This document shows positions 1 through 6,588 of a stretch of DNA of 9,780 bases, piece by piece. The translations under genes and the position numbers were made by a program. The DNA comes from Candidatus Auribacterota bacterium (GTDB taxonomy: Bacteria; Auribacterota; Tritonobacteria; UBA1439): positions 1-9,780 of the forward strand of contig JAPLCY010000097.1 in the NCBI GenBank assembly GCA_026391995.1, read 5' to 3'. Under the pieces are notes generated by a model. The model made no database searches. It saw only the letters and a list, made by a program, of their open reading frames with translations, and was not told where the DNA came from. Numbering within the stretch: the stretch's first letter is position 1; every line of letters starts with the position of its first letter.

Positions 1-16
1 GTAATTAATTTTAATG

Positions 17-43
17 TTGAAATTATCCAAGTTTTGGTAATAT
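17..43 (+). promoter_or_regulatory. Candidate promoter for the 159-residue gene
   Basis: TTGAAA at 17-22 matches a sigma70 -35 box in five of six positions. TAATAT at 38-43 could be the -10 box, with a short 15-bp spacer; ATATTA at 40-45 gives 17 bp but a poorer box. The -10 area lies inside the palindrome at 35-48, so a protein bound there would block transcription. The gene has no visible Shine-Dalgarno sequence, so a very short leader or leaderless start is possible. The AT-richness of the stretch makes chance matches likely. Confidence 0.3.
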
Positions 44-48
44 TACCA
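35..48. promoter_or_regulatory. 14-bp palindrome, possible operator
   Basis: TGGTAATATTACCA is a perfect 14-bp palindrome ending 12 nt before the start codon at 61. It is flanked by a looser inverted pair, GTAATTA at 1-7 and TAATTAC at 52-58. The following gene starts with a basic segment resembling a ribbon-helix-helix DNA-binding domain, and such proteins often repress their own promoters through short palindromes. Autoregulation is an inference from position and symmetry only. Confidence 0.4.
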
Positions 49-60
49 TAATAATTACCC

Positions 61-540
61 ATGAATACAATAAAAAAAGTACGCTCAGCGGGAAGACCTC
101 CGAAATTTCCGGAAGATCGGCGTCCCGTGACAATGACGCTCCCCGTGCGGGTTCTCGATATTCTCAAGGAGGTCGATCCCGATCGCGCGCGGGCGATCGC
201 CAAGCTCGCGGATGCGGTGGGCAGGCGGCTTCGCGACAGGAAGGCGGTGGAGATCGTGGAAGTAGCCCCGCATCGCGGGCTGATCGTCGTGACCGATAGC
301 GCGGTGTTGAAGAGCATCGAGGGGCTACGCCTGATCGAGATCGCCCCCGCCCGATATCTGATTACGGTCAATTCAGGCATGAGCGTGGAATCAATCGAAG
401 TTCAGCTTCAGGACAAGATTGAGGAAAAGAGAGGAGAGTCTGAGGATCAAGAGATGTTGAAAGAATTGTTGCACCAGATCCGCCACCAGCGCCGGCGCAG
501 TGCGGTATCCAAAGAGGAGCTCCTCATCATCAGCACGTGA
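61..540 (+). CDS. Hypothetical protein with RHH-like N-terminus
   Basis: This 159-residue protein has no function I can name. Residues 1-30 are basic and proline-rich (GRPPKF at 11-16). They lead into a strand-like VTMTLP (23-28) and two helices to about residue 58, the order seen in ribbon-helix-helix DNA-binding domains. Residues 63-77 (EIVEVAPHRGLIVV) and 89-103 (LRLIEIAPARYLITV) are similar to each other, indicating a duplicated beta unit. Residues 115-147 are highly charged, probably helical or coiled-coil. I recall similar proteins, uncharacterised, in diverse environmental bacteria. The start is the first ATG, right after a palindrome and without an obvious ribosome binding site. It stands alone, about 500 bp from the next gene. 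A small transcriptional regulator is the best guess; the antisense open frame at 85-273 is a shadow. Confidence 0.75.
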   Translation: MNTIKKVRSAGRPPKFPEDRRPVTMTLPVRVLDILKEVDPDRARAIAKLADAVGRRLRDRKAVEIVEVAPHRGLIVVTDSAVLKSIEGLRLIEIAPARYLITVNSGMSVESIEVQLQDKIEEKRGESEDQEMLKELLHQIRHQRRRSAVSKEELLIIST

Positions 541-787
541 AGAGATGACGGTTCATCGCAACGATCTCACAGCTCGTGCTCAATTGTAGGGGATGATGTC
601 TCTGTATATCATCCACCCTTGCCAGAAGCGGAATCTAGAGTTTGCGAACGATTTAAAACCTTGCCAAACCCCTCTGTCATCGGTCACTCAAAAGCAACCA
701 TTATAACCACCGGGAAAAGCGACAAACAGAACCGATGTAAGCCTTTAAAAGCTTCAATGTTTCTCTGAACCAATTTGCGTGAGATAA
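541..787. other. Non-coding stretch, no gene recognised
   Basis: Apart from the hairpin at 583-614, I see no gene, RNA or mobile-element end here. All frames in both directions are short or unlike any protein family I recognise. The region is less GC-rich than the flanking genes and may be eroded former coding DNA, as the next segment appears to be. Confidence 0.5.
583..614. repeat. ATTGTAGGG motif followed by hairpin
   Basis: ATTGTAGGG at 583-591 runs into a hairpin. GGATGATGT (591-599) pairs with ATATCATCC (606-614), with one G-T pair and a 6-nt loop. No T-run follows, so it is a weak candidate for an intrinsic terminator of the upstream gene. The same nine bases precede the hairpin at 6590-6609, which suggests a small dispersed repeat type. 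Confidence 0.3.
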
Positions 788-796
788 ATGGATGCG

Positions 797-926
797 TGGG
801 AGTTTTCCAACTTGAAGTCACAAATTGTGACCTCAAGTTGTAGCGGGATGCGACGGGCGAGATTGTACTCGACTATCCCCATTTCCAGGAAATGATCTTG
901 AACAAGTGTTTCCGAGCTTCCATCGG
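797..926 (+). pseudogene. Decayed ORF6N-domain gene fragment (candidate)
   Basis: Reading from 797, the frame gives W-E-F-S-N-L-K-S-Q-I-V-T-S-S (797-838), then C-S-G-M-R-R-A-R-L-Y before a stop at 893. The NLKSQIVTSS-x-x-G-x-R-R string is characteristic of the ORF6N domain of phage-type antirepressor and regulatory proteins, where it is usually followed by PYAFTEQGVAMLSS. Further on, in another frame, GAACAA at 900-905 and the bases to about 926 resemble a degraded EQGVAMLSS-coding stretch lacking one G. Upstream, frames are closed by stops at 746 and 785, so the N-terminal half is gone. I see a frameshifted relict, not a working gene. Such genes travel on phages and plasmids, so it may mark an old insertion. 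The identification rests on recall of the motif, not on a search. Confidence 0.45.
808..840. repeat. 33-nt near-perfect inverted repeat
   Basis: Arms CAACTTGA (808-815) and GTCACAA (817-823) match TTGTGAC (825-831) and TCAAGTTG (833-840). One position (816/832) is mismatched and there is a single central base at 824. It is the longest inverted repeat I found in the window. It coincides with the codons for NLKSQIVTSS in the ORF6N-like relict, so it is most simply a by-product of that coding sequence rather than a terminator. No T-run follows it. Confidence 0.85.
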
Positions 927-938
927 ATATACTATACT
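910..938 (+). promoter_or_regulatory. Candidate promoter of the tpx-murJ unit
   Basis: TATACT at 933-938 is a good -10 box. TTCCGA at 910-915 is a weak -35 box with an ideal 17-bp spacer. A second TATACT at 928-933 overlaps the first. Transcription would begin near 945 and leave a leader of about 110 nt before the chosen tpx start at 1055. It is the best candidate found upstream of the tpx start. Confidence 0.4.
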
Positions 939-1054
939 TGTCCGGTTTTCTTCCGCGTAGTGTGATACTTTTAGATTCCCGCCCCCTCAACGGGGAGGAG
1001 AATGTATCTCATCCACACGAAACGGAAAAGAACCGCATGGGGGAGAAACAGTAT

Positions 1055-1903
1055 ATGGAAAGAAAAATTACCTTCAAAGGGTCCCCGCTCACGCTGATGG
1101 GGAGGGCGCTGCGTATCGGCATGCGGGCGCCCGCGTTCAGGGTGGTCAACGGCGAGTTGAAGGAGGCGGGCTTAAGCGATTTCACCGGCAGGACAAAAGT
1201 CATCACCTCGTTCCCCTCGCTCGACACCCCCGTGTGCGACCTGCAGCTCAAGGCGTTCAACACGAAAGCCGGGTCGCTCGGGGCGGGCGTGTCGGTGATC
1301 GGTATCAGCAAGGATCTGCCATTCGCGCAGAAACGCTTTTGCGAGATGAACAGGATCAAGGATGTCACCGTGCTCTCCGATTACAGATATTCAACATTCG
1401 GAATCAACTACGGCCTCCTCATCAAGGAGCTCAACCTCCTCGCCCGCGCGGTCCTTGTTCTGGACCGCTATGACGCGCTCCGGTATGTCCAGCTTGTGAG
1501 CGAACTCACGCAACCCCCGGACTACGATGCCGCTCTCAAGGCAGTCGAGGCCGCCCTGCGCGTCGCGGCCGCGCCGGTGGAAGATCTACTGTCGCGCTGT
1601 GCCCCGTGCGAGGGGGGCGTGCCGGCCCTCGGTGAGGACGAGGTTTCGCGCCAGTGCGCGGCCATCCCCGCATGGCAGGTTGTGGACGGCGTGAAGATTA
1701 CCAGGGAATTCCGCTTCAAGGACTCCCGCGAGGCGAATTACGCGCTCAATCTTGTTGCCGCGATGGCGGAGGAGCAGGGGCACCACCCCGCGATCCTGCT
1801 CGCCTATAACAAGCTGCGTTTCACGCTCACGACGCATGCCGCGGGCGGGCTCACCCGGAACGACTTTGTCATGGCCCGGATTATCGACGAGATTCTCTCC
1901 TGA
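1055..1903 (+). CDS. tpx: Thiol peroxidase fused to pterin-4a-carbinolamine dehydratase domain
   Basis: This 282-residue protein joins two enzymes. Residues 1-170 are an atypical 2-Cys peroxiredoxin of the Tpx family, which reduces hydroperoxides with thioredoxin. The peroxidatic Cys61 lies in SLDTPVC with Thr58, the resolving Cys96 in DLPFAQKRFC, and Arg131 in the active-site position. Residues 180-282 match pterin-4a-carbinolamine dehydratase (PhhB/DCoH). They carry the CAPCEGGVPAL entry motif, GHHP with His243-His244, THAAGGLT with His261, and Asp270. This enzyme dehydrates 4a-hydroxytetrahydropterin. Both active sites look intact and no stop separates them. A longer frame opens at 938, but GGGGGAG at 1039-1045 sits 9 nt before ATG 1055, and MERKITFKG is where Tpx proteins normally begin. 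Its stop overlaps the next start by 1 nt. I infer a cytoplasmic bifunctional protein; the biological link between the halves is unclear. Confidence 0.9.
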   Translation: MERKITFKGSPLTLMGRALRIGMRAPAFRVVNGELKEAGLSDFTGRTKVITSFPSLDTPVCDLQLKAFNTKAGSLGAGVSVIGISKDLPFAQKRFCEMNRIKDVTVLSDYRYSTFGINYGLLIKELNLLARAVLVLDRYDALRYVQLVSELTQPPDYDAALKAVEAALRVAAAPVEDLLSRCAPCEGGVPALGEDEVSRQCAAIPAWQVVDGVKITREFRFKDSREANYALNLVAAMAEEQGHHPAILLAYNKLRFTLTTHAAGGLTRNDFVMARIIDEILS

Positions 1904-3486
1904 TGGATGCGACCGGCCGTATGGATGCCGACCGAAGAATCGCCGCGGTATCATCGCTCCTGATCCTCGTAAGCGGGGCCGGCTACCTGCTGGCGTTGCT
2001 CAAGGAGATGGTGGTAGCCGCCTATTTCGGCGTTTCAGCGGCGATGGACGCCTACCAGGCGGCGCTGACCGTCCCGACCCTCATCAATAATGTGTTGCTC
2101 TCCACCTTCAGCGCCGTGTTTATCCCCGCATTTGTGCGATGCCGGATCGCCGATCCCGGCCGGGCGCGGCGTATCGCCGCGTCCACGATCAACTGGCTCC
2201 TCGCCATCCTGGCGTTGTCGTCGTGCGTTCTCTACATTTGCGCGCCCGCGCTGATCCACTGGGGATTCCGCGGATTCGCGCCAGGGACGGCCGCCTGCGC
2301 CACGCGGCTGTTGCGGCTCCTTTCGGTCACGGTCATACTGAGCGGAGGGATCGGGGCCCTCACCGGCGTGCTCAATGCGCAACAGCATTTCTTCTGGCCG
2401 GCCTGCTCTCAGATGTACGTGACGATCGGTTCCATCCTCGGCGTGACGCTTCTGAGCCCGTACGCGGGCATCGATGCCCTTGCCGGCGGGCTCTGCGTGG
2501 GGCTCCTGGCGCAGTGCGTGTTTCTCATCCCCATCACGTCGCGATACGGCTACCGGCATTGCTGGTCCTTCGATCTGGACGACCCGATGATCCGGCAGAT
2601 GCTCCGCGGGGCGGGCATCTACTTCATCGCCATAGTGGCCGGACAGGTGAATGGCGCCGTCGATATGGTCATGGCGTCCTATTTCTGCGCCCCGGGCAGC
2701 GTCGCGGCGCTGGGTTACGCGGGGAAGATGGTCCAGGTGCCGATCGTGATCTTCACCGGTGCGCTGGCGACCGCGGTCTACCCGTTTTTCTCCGCGCAGG
2801 CGGCCGGGGGGAGGAGTGATGAGATGACGCGATCGTTCGCGAGGAGCATCCGGTTGTCTGCGGCGATCTTCATCCCGCTCACCGCCCTCCTCGTGCTGCT
2901 GGCGAGGCCCCTCATCGAGCTCCTCTTCCAGCGCGGGGCGTTTGACCTCACGGCAAGCAATCTGACCGCGGCGATTTTTTCCGCCTATGTCCTCCAGCTC
3001 ATCTTCTATACGGTTGCGATCATCGCTGTCAGGGCGTTTCTCGCCCTTCAGGAGATGCGCCCCCTGGCGGCGGTGGCGCTGCTCGGCATGGGGTTGAATA
3101 TCGTATTCAACCTCCTGCTGGTGAGGTTGATTGCCCCCCCCGCGGCGGGGATCGCGCTCGCGACATCGGTTGCCCAACTTGTCATGATGTGCGCCCTCCT
3201 GGCGGCGCTGCGCCGACGAGTCGGCGCGCTGCACGCGGAATACGTATGGCGGGGGATCCGGAAGATCGCCGCCGCGACGCTGGCGATGGCGGCGGTCACG
3301 TTTCTCATCATGCGCGCCGCGCCGGACGTCGTGGGATCAGGCACGCGCGCGTCACTGCTTCTGAGAACCACATTTGCCGCAGGGGGAGGAATACTCGCTT
3401 ATATCCTGTGCGCGGCGCTGATGAGGATCGAAGAGCTGCGCGAGGCGGCGGGCATGCTGCGCGCGTGTGTTGCCGGGAGGAGATGA
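1903..3486 (+). CDS. murJ: MurJ/MviN-family lipid-linked glycan flippase
   Basis: This is a 527-residue polytopic membrane protein of the MOP superfamily, MurJ/MviN branch. The family flips undecaprenyl-linked intermediates such as lipid II across the inner membrane. The N-terminal signature KEMVVAAYFGVSAAMDAY is recognisable, as is the run AVFIPAFV. About 12-14 hydrophobic segments extend to the C-terminus, and the length is close to the roughly 510 residues of E. coli MurJ. Arginines essential in E. coli MurJ appear replaced: the FARD position reads LLKE here, and LLRR reads LINN. It may therefore carry a different lipid-linked glycan, fitting the methyltransferase and glycosyltransferase downstream. 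ATG 1903 overlaps the tpx stop by one base (TGATG) and lacks a good ribosome binding site, implying translational coupling; ATG 1921 is an alternative. The strong family match does not settle the substrate. Confidence 0.85.
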   Translation: MDATGRMDADRRIAAVSSLLILVSGAGYLLALLKEMVVAAYFGVSAAMDAYQAALTVPTLINNVLLSTFSAVFIPAFVRCRIADPGRARRIAASTINWLLAILALSSCVLYICAPALIHWGFRGFAPGTAACATRLLRLLSVTVILSGGIGALTGVLNAQQHFFWPACSQMYVTIGSILGVTLLSPYAGIDALAGGLCVGLLAQCVFLIPITSRYGYRHCWSFDLDDPMIRQMLRGAGIYFIAIVAGQVNGAVDMVMASYFCAPGSVAALGYAGKMVQVPIVIFTGALATAVYPFFSAQAAGGRSDEMTRSFARSIRLSAAIFIPLTALLVLLARPLIELLFQRGAFDLTASNLTAAIFSAYVLQLIFYTVAIIAVRAFLALQEMRPLAAVALLGMGLNIVFNLLLVRLIAPPAAGIALATSVAQLVMMCALLAALRRRVGALHAEYVWRGIRKIAAATLAMAAVTFLIMRAAPDVVGSGTRASLLLRTTFAAGGGILAYILCAALMRIEELREAAGMLRACVAGRR

Positions 3487-3489
3487 CCG

Positions 3490-4287
3490 ATGGGGACAGG
3501 CGGACATTCATTCAGCTTTGGCAGGAACTGGGCGGATTTCGCGAAGGGGTCGATTGACGCCGGGCGGGTCCGCATTGCCGGGAGGCACATCCTGGAGTTC
3601 CTGGGGGTGCCTGATCTGCGGGGGAAGTACTTTCTGGACGCGGGATGCGGCAGCGGGCTCTCCTCTCTCGCCGCGTTCGACGCGGGAGCCGCCCGGGTGG
3701 TCAGTTTTGACATAGATCCCGACTCGGTGAAGACAACCGAGATGCTCAGGGCGGCGCGAGGCGCGCCGGCCTCATGGACGGTGCTTCACGGCTCCATCCT
3801 TGACGAGACCTTTGTCGGCGGGCTCGATAGAGCCGATATCGTCTATTCGTGGGGCGTGCTGCATCATACGGGGCATATGTGGGCGGCAATCGAGCGCGCT
3901 GCCGGACTGATGAATGCCCGGGGGGTGCTGTACATGGCGCTCTACACCACGACGTCCAGCTCCGGCTACTGGGTCATGGTCAAGCAGAAATACAATCACG
4001 TCTCCCCGCCGCGCAAGAGGCTCATGGAATTGCGCTATCTAATCCGGCATACCTGTCTGCCGCTGCTCCTCCGGGGAAAAAGCCCGCTGCGCTTTATCAG
4101 AACGTATAAAGACAATCGCGGGATGTCCTATCTCACCGACATGCGCGATTGGCTCGGCGGCTGGCCGTATGAGGACGCGAAAATCGAAGAGGTTGTGAGA
4201 TTCTGCAGGGAAAGGCTCAATCTCGAGCTGGTGAATCTGGCGACGGGCGAGGCCAACACGGAGTATCTCTTCAGCCGGCGGCGATGA
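3490..4287 (+). CDS. Class I SAM-dependent methyltransferase
   Basis: This is a 265-residue soluble methyltransferase with a Rossmann fold. Motif I is FLDAGCGSG (48-56). The acidic end of the second strand is FDIDPDSV (73-80), and motif IV-like YSWGVLHHTG spans 119-128. The second half carries LYTTTSSSGYW (151-161) and WLGGWPYEDAKIEEVVRFC (221-239). This arrangement is common in methyltransferases of unassigned substrate near glycan-synthesis genes. The start has a textbook ribosome binding site, GGGAGGAG at 3475-3482, 7 nt ahead. The upstream flippase ends only 3 nt before, and the stop overlaps the next gene by four bases (ATGA), so it belongs to the same transcript. I infer methylation of a glycan or lipid-linked intermediate, but the sequence does not show the acceptor. 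Confidence 0.85.
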   Translation: MGTGGHSFSFGRNWADFAKGSIDAGRVRIAGRHILEFLGVPDLRGKYFLDAGCGSGLSSLAAFDAGAARVVSFDIDPDSVKTTEMLRAARGAPASWTVLHGSILDETFVGGLDRADIVYSWGVLHHTGHMWAAIERAAGLMNARGVLYMALYTTTSSSGYWVMVKQKYNHVSPPRKRLMELRYLIRHTCLPLLLRGKSPLRFIRTYKDNRGMSYLTDMRDWLGGWPYEDAKIEEVVRFCRERLNLELVNLATGEANTEYLFSRRR

Positions 4288-5936
4288 GGGGAGCGCCGCC
4301 GGGAGAGTCCCCGGGAGCAGTGCTGATGCATACCGGTCTGGTAACATGGGGTTCCATGAAGGGCTGCGCACCTGGCAGGTCATCTTCCCGGGGGCTGCTG
4401 ATTCTCTGTATCCTGCTCGCAATCCTTGTGCTCCTCCCCCCGCTCCTGGTCTTCAGAAACTATCCTACGCGGGACTCGGGCGGCGCGCTTTACGCCGGCT
4501 GGAGGATTATCGAGGGAGGCGTACTCTATCGCGACGTGTGGGACCACAAGGGGCCGCTCCTCTATTTCCTGAACGCCCTTGGCTTGTGTATCGGCCGCGG
4601 TTCGGTGTGGGGGGTGAGCGTCATCGAGTGCCTCTTCCTCGGCTGCGCCGGTGTCCTCGGCTACGCAGCCTGCAAACCCATTTTCGGTCCGTTTCCGGCA
4701 ACATTCGGCACGGCGGTATGGCTCCTGGGTCTTCCCCTTGTCCTGGATGGGGGGAACCTCACGGAGGAGTACGCGCTGCCGCTCCAGTGGGGGGCGCTCT
4801 GCCTGTATTCGCGCTTCTGTCTCGGCCGCGGGACGCGGGGCGGGGCCTTTGCGATCGGCTGCATCGCCGGCGCGGCGATGTTATTCAGGCCGAACCTGGG
4901 AGGCACACCGCTCATTGCCGCCTGTTGTGCTGTTTTCACGGAGGGCGTCAGCCGCCGTGAACGGGCGGCCCGCGCGGCGGCTGTGCTCGCCGGGTGTGCG
5001 GCAGTGGCGACGCCCGTCCTCGGTTATTTCGCTCTCAATGACGCGCTTGGCTGCATGTGGGATGCGCTCATGCGGTATAACCTCGCCTACTCGGCCGTGC
5101 CGTGGACCGAGCGCCGTGCGGCGCTCGCCGCAGGAATCAGGGTGCTCACTCCTCCGGGGGTGACGATTCTGGCGCTCACCGGCTGGCTCTGTGGGGCAGT
5201 GGGATGGCGGAGGAGTGGAGGGGGCGGGACGGCCGTGGATCGATTCAGCCGGTTCCTGCTCGTCGCCGCGCCGGTCGAGCTTCTGCTGAGTACGACCTCG
5301 GGCAGGCCGTATCGCCATTACTATATCTCGTGGCTCCCGGTGTGCGGGGCGCTGGCGGCGCTGGCCGTATATGATATCCGCGCGCGGTTCGACCGCGGCG
5401 GATTTCCGGCATCTCCCGCCCGGCGAGATATATTCCTTGGTGTCATTTTCCTCATATTTGCCATGCTACCGCTCAAGACGGTTATACATCAGCTACGCAC
5501 GGTGCCGGTCGCCGAAGCGGCGCACTCCCGCACCGCCTCGGTCGCGTACCTGCGCGCCTCGACGCGTTCGCGCGACACCGTCCTGGTGTGGGGGGCGGAA
5601 CCGTCGGTGAATTTTCTCTCGGGCAGGGCCTCCCCGACGCGATTCTCGTTTGCCTATCCGCTCCTCACGCGCGGATACACCGACGCCGGGCTCGTCAAAT
5701 CGTTTGTCAGGGAACTTGAAACATCGCCGCCGCGGTGCGTGATAGACGCTTCCGCGGGGTCGGGTATTGTCCCTCCTCTGGACGAGGATGCGAGACGCGG
5801 ATGGCATCTCCGGGACCGGGGGTACGAGCCGCTCCCCAGTGGAGATTCGTTTTACGAGCTCATCAAAAAACTGTACCGGCGCCGGGGAGAACTCGGGCCT
5901 CAGGGGTGGATACTGTACACCAGGGTAGAGCCGTGA
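4284..5936 (+). CDS. GT-C-type integral membrane glycosyltransferase
   Basis: This 550-residue membrane protein resembles the ArnT/PMT-like (GT39/GT83) group, which transfers sugars from polyprenyl-phosphate donors on the outer face of the inner membrane. After the first hydrophobic helix (about 37-57) comes PTRDSGG, whose Asp64 fits the conserved acidic residue of the first periplasmic loop. YRDVWDHKGPLLYF (82-95) and NLTEEYALPLQ (158-168) are hallmarks of this group. Further hydrophobic segments continue to about residue 400, and the remainder is a soluble C-terminal domain. ATG 4284 overlaps the methyltransferase stop as ATGA. ATG 4326 or 4356 are possible later starts, since the first 35 residues precede the membrane helix and look unremarkable. 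With the neighbouring flippase and methyltransferase it suggests a short envelope-glycan pathway. Donor and acceptor are unknown. Confidence 0.8.
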   Translation: MRGAPPGESPGAVLMHTGLVTWGSMKGCAPGRSSSRGLLILCILLAILVLLPPLLVFRNYPTRDSGGALYAGWRIIEGGVLYRDVWDHKGPLLYFLNALGLCIGRGSVWGVSVIECLFLGCAGVLGYAACKPIFGPFPATFGTAVWLLGLPLVLDGGNLTEEYALPLQWGALCLYSRFCLGRGTRGGAFAIGCIAGAAMLFRPNLGGTPLIAACCAVFTEGVSRRERAARAAAVLAGCAAVATPVLGYFALNDALGCMWDALMRYNLAYSAVPWTERRAALAAGIRVLTPPGVTILALTGWLCGAVGWRRSGGGGTAVDRFSRFLLVAAPVELLLSTTSGRPYRHYYISWLPVCGALAALAVYDIRARFDRGGFPASPARRDIFLGVIFLIFAMLPLKTVIHQLRTVPVAEAAHSRTASVAYLRASTRSRDTVLVWGAEPSVNFLSGRASPTRFSFAYPLLTRGYTDAGLVKSFVRELETSPPRCVIDASAGSGIVPPLDEDARRGWHLRDRGYEPLPSGDSFYELIKKLYRRRGELGPQGWILYTRVEP

Positions 5937-5961
5937 TACCATCGGCGCATTTATCCATAAG

Positions 5962-6528
5962 ATGAACACCATTGTGCTTTTCGCCATCGCCTTCGCGCTC
6001 GCCATGGACGCATTCGCAGTGTCAATGGCGATCGCCCTGTCCCTGAAGAACCCTTCTCATCGGCAGACTCTCAGGCTTGCGTTCAGTTTCGGCCTTTTCC
6101 AGTTCATGATGCCGGTCATCGGATGGCTCGCTGGCCGGGGACTCATGTCATATATCCGGGGCTTTGATCACTGGATCGCCTTCGCCCTGCTCGTGTTTAT
6201 CGGGGGCAAGATGATCCGCGAGTCCGCGATTGTAGGCCATGAAGATGACGAGGGCGAGTCTGATCCGACAACAGGCGTCTCGCTGCTGATTCTCTCCATT
6301 GCGACCAGCATCGACGCTCTCGCCGTCGGGTTGAGCCTGAGTCTCATCAAAGTCGAAATTATGCTTCCCTCGGTTGTGATCGGGATCGTCGCATTTCTCA
6401 TGACCGCTATTGGCATGCGCATCGGCCCCCTGGCGGGCCGCCTCTTCGGCAAGCGCGCGGAGATCGCCGGCGGGCTCATATTGGTTGCGATAGGGGTCAA
6501 GATACTTCTGGAACATCTGTGCGGTTAA
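5962..6528 (+). CDS. mntP: Manganese efflux pump MntP
   Basis: This 188-residue membrane protein matches the MntP (YebN) family, which exports Mn(II) from the cytoplasm. It has six hydrophobic segments in two similar halves. Each half carries the family motif with a conserved aspartate: ALAMDAFAVS (Asp16) and ATSIDALAVGLS (Asp118). An acidic HEDDEGESD loop (93-101) separates the halves, and the length is normal for the family. It begins 25 nt after the glycosyltransferase stop and has no strong ribosome binding site. No yybP-ykoY manganese riboswitch can fit in that gap. It is followed by a terminator region, so it seems to be the last gene of the upstream transcript. How its Mn role relates to the preceding genes is not evident. 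Confidence 0.95.
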   Translation: MNTIVLFAIAFALAMDAFAVSMAIALSLKNPSHRQTLRLAFSFGLFQFMMPVIGWLAGRGLMSYIRGFDHWIAFALLVFIGGKMIRESAIVGHEDDEGESDPTTGVSLLILSIATSIDALAVGLSLSLIKVEIMLPSVVIGIVAFLMTAIGMRIGPLAGRLFGKRAEIAGGLILVAIGVKILLEHLCG

Positions 6529-6557
6529 GATCCAAGCGTGTTGCCGTATCCGCAGGG

Positions 6558-6588
6558 GGGGGATTTAACTCTCCCCCTCATTTATTGT
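6558..6588 (+). terminator. Terminator-like hairpin after mntP
   Basis: GGGGGA at 6558-6563 pairs with TCCCCC at 6572-6577 around an 8-nt loop. The following TCATTTATT is moderately T-rich. It lies about 30 nt after the mntP stop. The G-run is eight bases long, so pairing could slide. Confidence 0.5.

Noticed and set aside
817..831. CRP/FNR-like operator in GTCACAAATTGTGAC
   Set aside because: The half-sites are in reversed order compared with TGTGA...TCACA, and the symmetry is accounted for by the ORF6N-like codons.
754..990. 78-codon minus-strand frame over the tpx upstream region
   Set aside because: No recognisable family or start signal. The opposite strand carries the ORF6N-like motif, which explains the open frame better.
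938..1054. N-terminal extension of the tpx frame from ATG 938
   Set aside because: The 39 extra residues do not resemble a Tpx N-terminus or signal peptide, they overlap the promoter's -10 box, and a strong ribosome binding site precedes ATG 1055.
3134..3141. Run of eight Cs in the flippase gene as a programmed frameshift
   Set aside because: The reading frame continues normally on both sides with plausible membrane segments, so there is no sign that slippage is needed.
2035..3234. 399-codon open frame on the minus strand inside the flippase gene
   Set aside because: Its product is a low-complexity run of Arg, Glu, Gly and His typical of the antisense of GC-rich coding DNA, while the + strand gives a clear MurJ-family protein.
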